Shown here: piece by piece, positions 35,193-39,025 of the stretch
How the letters are laid out: each line of letters starts with the position of its first letter
How positions within the stretch are numbered: the first letter of the stretch is position 1
DNA from: Chloroflexota bacterium
GTDB lineage: Bacteria; Chloroflexota; Anaerolineae; Aggregatilineales; Phototrophicaceae
Direction: 5' to 3'
Length of the DNA: 39,025 nucleotides
NCBI GenBank assembly: GCA_011523545.1
Contig: WTGN01000039.1
Span: 1-39,025, forward strand
Made by a program: the position numbers and the translations under genes
The notes under the pieces: generated by a model
Seen by the model: only the letters and a program-made list of their open reading frames with translations
Database searches by the model: none
Told to the model about the DNA's origin: nothing

Positions 35193-36449
35193 ATGAAACG
35201 CAGTACCTGTTTGATTCTGCTTTGCGTTGTGCTTTTCTGGGGGCGCTTGACCGCGCTGGCGCAAGAGACGATTGAACTGCGCTTTCTCTGCTTCAACGAA
35301 GGCAATGAATGCGAAATCTATGCGGACTTGCTGTCGCGCTTTTCGCAAGAGCATCCCGACATTGCCGTTGCCGTAGAGGTGATGGACGAGGCCGATATCG
35401 CGTCGCATTTGAGCGAGGCTGTCGATACTGGCGGCGGGCCCGATATCGCGCGGATTGCGGATTATCCCGCCTTTGCCGGGCGCTATCTCGATTTGCGTCC
35501 GCTGCTTGCCGATGCGGATTCATTTGCCGCTAGCTTTCAGGCGCCCTTCCTGGAAGCGATGCGCGCCGACGCCGATGACGGCATCCATGGTTTCCCCGAT
35601 GCCGCCGCCATGGTCGCGCCCTTCGTCAACGTCAGCTTGTTTGAAGAGGCCGGCCTGCCCCTGCCCAGCGCAGACAGCAGCTGGGTTCAGTGGCTGTCGG
35701 CGCTTGAGGCGGTCAAGGCGGCGACCGGGGTTCCTTATTTAGTTGCCGTGGACAACAAGGATCACCGCTTGGTTGGACCGGCGATGAGCCTGGGCGCGCG
35801 CTATTTCGACGAGGACGGCGCTTTGACGCTAGCGGACGACTTAGGCCTGCGCGCAATTCTGGAGATTCTCAATCAATTGCTGGAGCTTGGCAGGACACCG
35901 GCGGACACCTTGCTTGGCACGGGCAAATCACAAGACTACTTCGCGCGCGGCGAAACGCTGATGTACATCTGCGGCAGTTGGAAGGTCGAAGAAGTGGCGG
36001 CCCAGGTGGGCGCAGACTTCGACTGGGCGATCGTCGCCAATCCCTCCGGCCCGGGCGCGGGAACCGGCGTTGTCAAGGCGACTGCGCTGGTCGCGCTGAA
36101 AGACACCGCGCATCCGGAGGCGGTTACCAAGGTAATGGACTATCTAGCGCAGCCGGCGCTGATCGCCGAGTTCTCCGCGCGCGCGCTCACCATCCCGGCC
36201 CACCTGGAGGTGGCGGCGTCGAGGATCGACTACGACACGGAAAACGAGAGCATCGCCGCCGCCTTGAATGCTTTCGCCGGTGAAGTACCCAATCTGCAGG
36301 ATCAGGCGATCGCGCTGGATTTGCATCCGCTGGCGCCGGTCTATTACGAGGCGTCGAACGAGCTATTACGCGGATACTTCGCCGGCGAGTTCAGTCTCGA
36401 CGAGGCGCTGGCCGGCTTGAAGGCGCGGCTCAAACGGGCCAACGAGTGA
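35193..36449 (+). CDS. Extracellular solute-binding protein, family 1 (sugar type), orphan
   Basis: 418 aa exported receptor unrelated to the seven-copy array. Signal peptide MKRSTCLILLCVVLFWGRL, ending TALAQE, without a convincing lipobox. It has the SBP_bac_1 pattern: IELRFLCFNEGNECEIYADL, GGGPDIARIADYP, VGPAMSLGARYFDEDG, then AIVANPSGPGAGTGVVKATA and the C-terminal EALAGLKARL. AGGTGG lies 8 bases before the ATG. A four-codon-longer GTG start is possible but overlaps that site. No permease or ATPase of the matching CUT1 class is nearby, so it must pair with a transporter elsewhere. Probable oligosaccharide ligand. Confidence 0.88.
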   Translation: MKRSTCLILLCVVLFWGRLTALAQETIELRFLCFNEGNECEIYADLLSRFSQEHPDIAVAVEVMDEADIASHLSEAVDTGGGPDIARIADYPAFAGRYLDLRPLLADADSFAASFQAPFLEAMRADADDGIHGFPDAAAMVAPFVNVSLFEEAGLPLPSADSSWVQWLSALEAVKAATGVPYLVAVDNKDHRLVGPAMSLGARYFDEDGALTLADDLGLRAILEILNQLLELGRTPADTLLGTGKSQDYFARGETLMYICGSWKVEEVAAQVGADFDWAIVANPSGPGAGTGVVKATALVALKDTAHPEAVTKVMDYLAQPALIAEFSARALTIPAHLEVAASRIDYDTENESIAAALNAFAGEVPNLQDQAIALDLHPLAPVYYEASNELLRGYFAGEFSLDEALAGLKARLKRANE

Positions 36450-36478
36450 GCCTTCACCGCAGCCGGGCTTGGAGATCA

Positions 36479-37291
36479 TCAAGGTCGCATTGTGACTTCA
36501 GGAGGCACTACGGCGGCATCGTGATCGCGGCGACCGAGACGAAACAGGTGGAGTCCCAGCGCTGGGCCTGTGTTCTGTCGCGGCGCCAGAATCCAATACA
36601 GCGCCAGCCCCGTAACAAGACTCGGGATCGCAAGATCCAGCAGCAAGGCCGCATCGGGGGGATCCGGGAGGAAACCGTAGCTGATTCCCAGTTCGCGATG
36701 AACTTGGACAACATGCGGCAGCTCAAGAAACTGAATAATCGTGACGGTGGCGAGTGGGTTGTGGGCCAATGCGGCCAGCAACCAAAGCGCATGGCGCCGT
36801 GAATGCTTGCGTAATACCGCCCACTGGAACATCACCGGCAGGGACCAAAGCAAAGTCCCATGGGCGACGTAATCCGCGGCATACTCCAGGCGAATGATTC
36901 GCACCACCTCAGGCACTGGACGGCCCCAGAGTTGACTCGTGGAAGCGGGCAAATGAGGGCCGAGGACATAAGTGTCCAGAAGCAGGAACGCGATTGTGCC
37001 GGCTAGCGCGCCGAGGAGAGCCAGCGGGATCCAGTATTGCAGGCGTACGCGCAGTTGACGCCGAACCCACAGCATTTGCAGCGCCGAAAGGAAGGCAAAG
37101 AAGACGGCTTTGTAAAGCGCAAACTCAATGGCGTTATCAGGTGATAAGTACCGAGACGAAAAGTCAAAGAAGAAGAAAACCAGTAAGGCTAGCCACCAGA
37201 TAAGCACCCAGCCAACGAGGAATTTGGCAAGGCTCGGTCTCCAATGGGGCTCGCGCTTGGCTTTCTCTTTTTGCACAACAATTCCTTCCAT
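36479..37291 (-). CDS. Polytopic membrane protein of unknown function
   Basis: 270 aa with about six hydrophobic segments: FLVGWVLIWWLALLVFFFF (about 24-42), a second near 60-75, IPLALLGALAGTIAFLLLD near 89-107, then HGTLLWSLPVMFQWAVL, HALWLLAALAHNPLATVTI, and ALLLDLAIPSLVTGLALYW. Charged termini are on the cytoplasmic side by the positive-inside rule. I do not recognise the family. The ATG at 37291 has no ribosome-binding site, whereas a GTG at 37276 follows GGAAGGAA, so the protein may start five residues later. It is a single minus-strand gene between plus-strand genes. Confidence 0.75.
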   Translation of the reverse strand: MEGIVVQKEKAKREPHWRPSLAKFLVGWVLIWWLALLVFFFFDFSSRYLSPDNAIEFALYKAVFFAFLSALQMLWVRRQLRVRLQYWIPLALLGALAGTIAFLLLDTYVLGPHLPASTSQLWGRPVPEVVRIIRLEYAADYVAHGTLLWSLPVMFQWAVLRKHSRRHALWLLAALAHNPLATVTIIQFLELPHVVQVHRELGISYGFLPDPPDAALLLDLAIPSLVTGLALYWILAPRQNTGPALGLHLFRLGRRDHDAAVVPPEVTMRP

Positions 37292-37415
37292 TTGCGCTTA
37301 ACTATAATCGGTCTGTTGCTTGCCCGCCAGCGACGGATATTGACAGGGCGCGCGCAATCGCTGATGATTGGCGCGGTGAAACCAGGCCGGAGCCCGCTGC
37401 TCAGAAAGGCGCGCC

Positions 37416-37730
37416 ATGAAAAGAGTATTCGTCGTCTACGCGACTGACAATGTCGGCACCGCCGTGCTTGATTCAATTCAAGTCGGCGACCACGTCGGCT
37501 GCAACGGCGAACGCAGCGACCTCGAAGTCATCGCGCTGGACGATATCGCCTACGGGCACAAGATCGCGCTGATGGATATCGCCGCGGGCGACACCGTGCT
37601 CAAGTACGGGCTGAGCATCGGCACGGCGTCTCGCGATATCAAAGAAGGCGAACACGTGCACGCGCATAATGTCGAGAGCAATCGCGGACGCGGCGACCTC
37701 GCCGAGCGCGACGCGGTGGCAGCCGAATAG
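37416..37730 (+). CDS. UxaA-type dehydratase small subunit (SAF domain)
   Basis: 104 aa, a stand-alone SAF domain like the N-terminal part of altronate hydrolase UxaA or the small subunit SuyA. Landmarks are DDIAYGHKIALMDIAAGD, VLKYGLSIGTASRDIKEGEHVHAHNVES. The last stretch (GxxHVHxHN) is the family signature. AAAGG lies 10 bases upstream of the ATG. The large subunit follows 58 bases on, with a family A palindrome between them. Together they should dehydrate a sugar acid. Confidence 0.92.
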   Translation: MKRVFVVYATDNVGTAVLDSIQVGDHVGCNGERSDLEVIALDDIAYGHKIALMDIAAGDTVLKYGLSIGTASRDIKEGEHVHAHNVESNRGRGDLAERDAVAAE

Positions 37731-37736
37731 CAAGAG

Positions 37737-37762
37737 TGTAGGGGCGACTCTGTGAGTCGCCC
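37737..37762 (+). repeat. short palindromic repeat (family A), perfect copy
   Basis: TGTAGGGGCGACTC-TGT-GAGTCGCCC: perfect 9-bp stem with a 3-base loop, between the two dehydratase subunit genes. It is the nearest relative of the copy at the ATPase gene end (159-184). Confidence 0.85.
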
Positions 37763-37788
37763 ACAAGCGTCACAAGGAGAACAACACC

Positions 37789-38961
37789 ATGTCAGAATTT
37801 CTTGGTTACATCCGCCCCAACGGCGATGTCGGCATTCGCAATCACCTGCTGATTCTGTCGGGCACGGTTTATGCCAATGGCGTCTGCGAGCGCGTCGCCG
37901 ATACCATCCATGGCGCCGTGCCCATCACGCATGCCAACGGCCGCTGCCAGGTGGCGCCTGATCTGCGCGTGACGCGGCGCTTTCTGGCCGGCACTGCGAT
38001 GAACCCGAATGTCGGCGCCGTCGTTATCATCGACCACTTCAAGGAAGAAGGCATGACCGCCGAAGACTTAGCCGACGACATCGCGCCCACGGGCAAGCCG
38101 GTCGCCACCGTGAACATCCGCGGCGACGGCGGTTTCATCAGCGCGGTCGATAAGGCGACCCGCTATGCCCAAGATTTCGCCCGCCAGATCAGCCTCCATC
38201 AGCGCGAGGCGGCGCCGATGAGCAACATCCTTTTCGGCACCGAATGCGGCACCAGCGATACCACCTCCGGCTTGGCCAGCAATCCGGCCAATGGGCTCGC
38301 CGGCGAGATTCTGATCGCCCAGGGCGGCCGCATGCTGATGGCCGAATGCACCGAATGGATGGGCTGCGAGAATTGGCTGACCGACAAGGCGGCCAGCCCG
38401 GCGGTGGCCGAGGCGATTGTGGCCGGCGTGAAGCACATGGAAGCGCGCGCTCTGGCCAGCGGCGAGGACATCCGCGGCTCCCAGCCGACCGGCGACAATA
38501 TGGCCGGCGGGCTGACGACGATCGAAGAGAAGTCGATGGGCGCGGTCAAGAAGATCGGCGACAGCCCCATCATCGAATATCTGGAAATCGCCGAAGCGCC
38601 TGTCAAAACAGAGGCGGGCAATTATGTCATGTATGGGCCGGGCATGGGCGCGGAGAGCATCAGCAGCATGGCGGCGGCCGGCTGTCAGGTTCTGACCTTC
38701 TGCACCGGCGGCGGGCACACCTCGAATCACCCCATCATGCCGACCATCAAAGTGACGGGCAATCGCGGCTCTTTCGAGCTGATGCGCGATACGGTCGATG
38801 TCGATGTCAGCGGCGTCTTCTACGGCGAGATCACGCTGGCGGAGGCGGGGCAAATTGTCTATGACGAGGTCGAGCGCGTCTGCAATGGCTATCTGACGAA
38901 ATCCGAGGCCCTGCGCGATAACAACAGCTTCGCCATTCATCGCGTTGGCCCGAGCATTTAG
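37789..38961 (+). CDS. UxaA-type (altronate/galactarate) dehydratase large subunit
   Basis: 390 aa catalytic subunit of the UxaA/GarD/SuyB family, which removes water (or sulfite) from C3-C6 sugar acids using an iron centre. It keeps GYIRPNGDVGIRNHLLIL at the N-terminus, TECGTSDTTSGLASNPA, and a C-terminal FCTGGGHTSNHPIMPTIKVTGN. Several places normally rich in cysteine or glycine are altered: YAN where relatives have CAN, GRCQVAP where relatives have GCGQ, and AECTEWMGCE in place of SETPE-GAE. It is therefore a divergent clade and the substrate should not be called altronate with confidence. AAGGAGA gives a strong ribosome-binding site. Confidence 0.9.
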   Translation: MSEFLGYIRPNGDVGIRNHLLILSGTVYANGVCERVADTIHGAVPITHANGRCQVAPDLRVTRRFLAGTAMNPNVGAVVIIDHFKEEGMTAEDLADDIAPTGKPVATVNIRGDGGFISAVDKATRYAQDFARQISLHQREAAPMSNILFGTECGTSDTTSGLASNPANGLAGEILIAQGGRMLMAECTEWMGCENWLTDKAASPAVAEAIVAGVKHMEARALASGEDIRGSQPTGDNMAGGLTTIEEKSMGAVKKIGDSPIIEYLEIAEAPVKTEAGNYVMYGPGMGAESISSMAAAGCQVLTFCTGGGHTSNHPIMPTIKVTGNRGSFELMRDTVDVDVSGVFYGEITLAEAGQIVYDEVERVCNGYLTKSEALRDNNSFAIHRVGPSI

Positions 38962-38970
38962 ACATGCCAA

Positions 38971-39012
38971 CCCCTCCCCCCGACCCCCTCCCCAAAGCAT
39001 TAGGGAGGGGGA
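38971..39012. repeat. CCCCCTCCC/GGGAGGGGG palindrome (family C), possible terminator
   Basis: CCCCCTCCC (38984-38992), spacer CAAAGCATTA, GGGAGGGGG (39003-39011), then AGACTTTTCTC. It lies immediately after the dehydratase gene and is closely similar to 33488-33531. The trailing T-run makes transcript termination plausible. Confidence 0.65.
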
Positions 39013-39025
39013 GACTTTTCTCGCC

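Overview
The window is a gene-dense, roughly 60% G+C bacterial segment that looks like an environmental member of the Chloroflexota (Anaerolineae/Caldilineae-like). Pointers are the Uma2-family nuclease, a secreted protein with a degenerate CSLREA-type start and an SH3 domain, the mixture of GH4, rhamnulokinase, FucU and UxaA sugar genes, and several families of short intergenic palindromes. There is no rRNA or tRNA gene to fix taxonomy; Poribacteria or another sponge/soil lineage is not excluded.

Layout. (1) 1-5940, minus strand: sugar ABC ATPase, rhamnulokinase, HAD phosphatase, FucU/RbsD mutarotase and a MOSC protein, separated by short repeats. This is a deoxysugar uptake and activation neighbourhood. 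(2) 6173-8449, plus: aldo/keto reductase and a secreted SH3 protein. (3) 8503-12450, minus: glcD-glcE-glcF, an FAD/FeS 2-hydroxyacid (glycolate or lactate) oxidase; then a CoxG-like protein, a plus-strand Uma2 nuclease and a zinc alcohol dehydrogenase. (4) 14962-26727, minus: the most unusual region. One ABC permease and one ATPase are followed by seven tandem paralogous substrate-binding proteins of the ABC_sub_bind (TrpX-like) family. A small plus-strand membrane-peptide gene sits between the second and third. (5) 26969-28752, plus: a lower-G+C AAA ATPase plus DUF4276 (TOPRIM-like) pair, probably acquired and possibly defence-related. (6) 28749-30539, minus: SLC13 transporter with TrkA-C domains. 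(7) 30633-34980, plus: MelA-like GH4 galactosidase, aldehyde dehydrogenase and a COG2407 sugar isomerase. (8) 35193-38961: an orphan sugar-type binding protein, a membrane protein of unknown function on the minus strand, and a two-gene UxaA-type (altronate/galactarate) dehydratase.

How it works together. The flanks describe a heterotroph taking up and degrading plant- or algal-type sugars (rhamnose/fucose, galactosides, uronates), with the aldehyde dehydrogenase and GlcDEF able to take lactaldehyde/lactate or glycolate onward (inference). The centre is an importer in which one membrane channel apparently serves seven binding proteins. Each mature binding protein has exactly two cysteines, at the same two places. 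At least four of the genes carry their own related terminator hairpin, so the array seems to have grown by duplication of gene-plus-terminator units, most recently giving the last two copies.

Caution: bases 1-55 exactly repeat bases 481-535, which looks like a k-mer-length assembly join, so the first ~160 bases may not be genuine.
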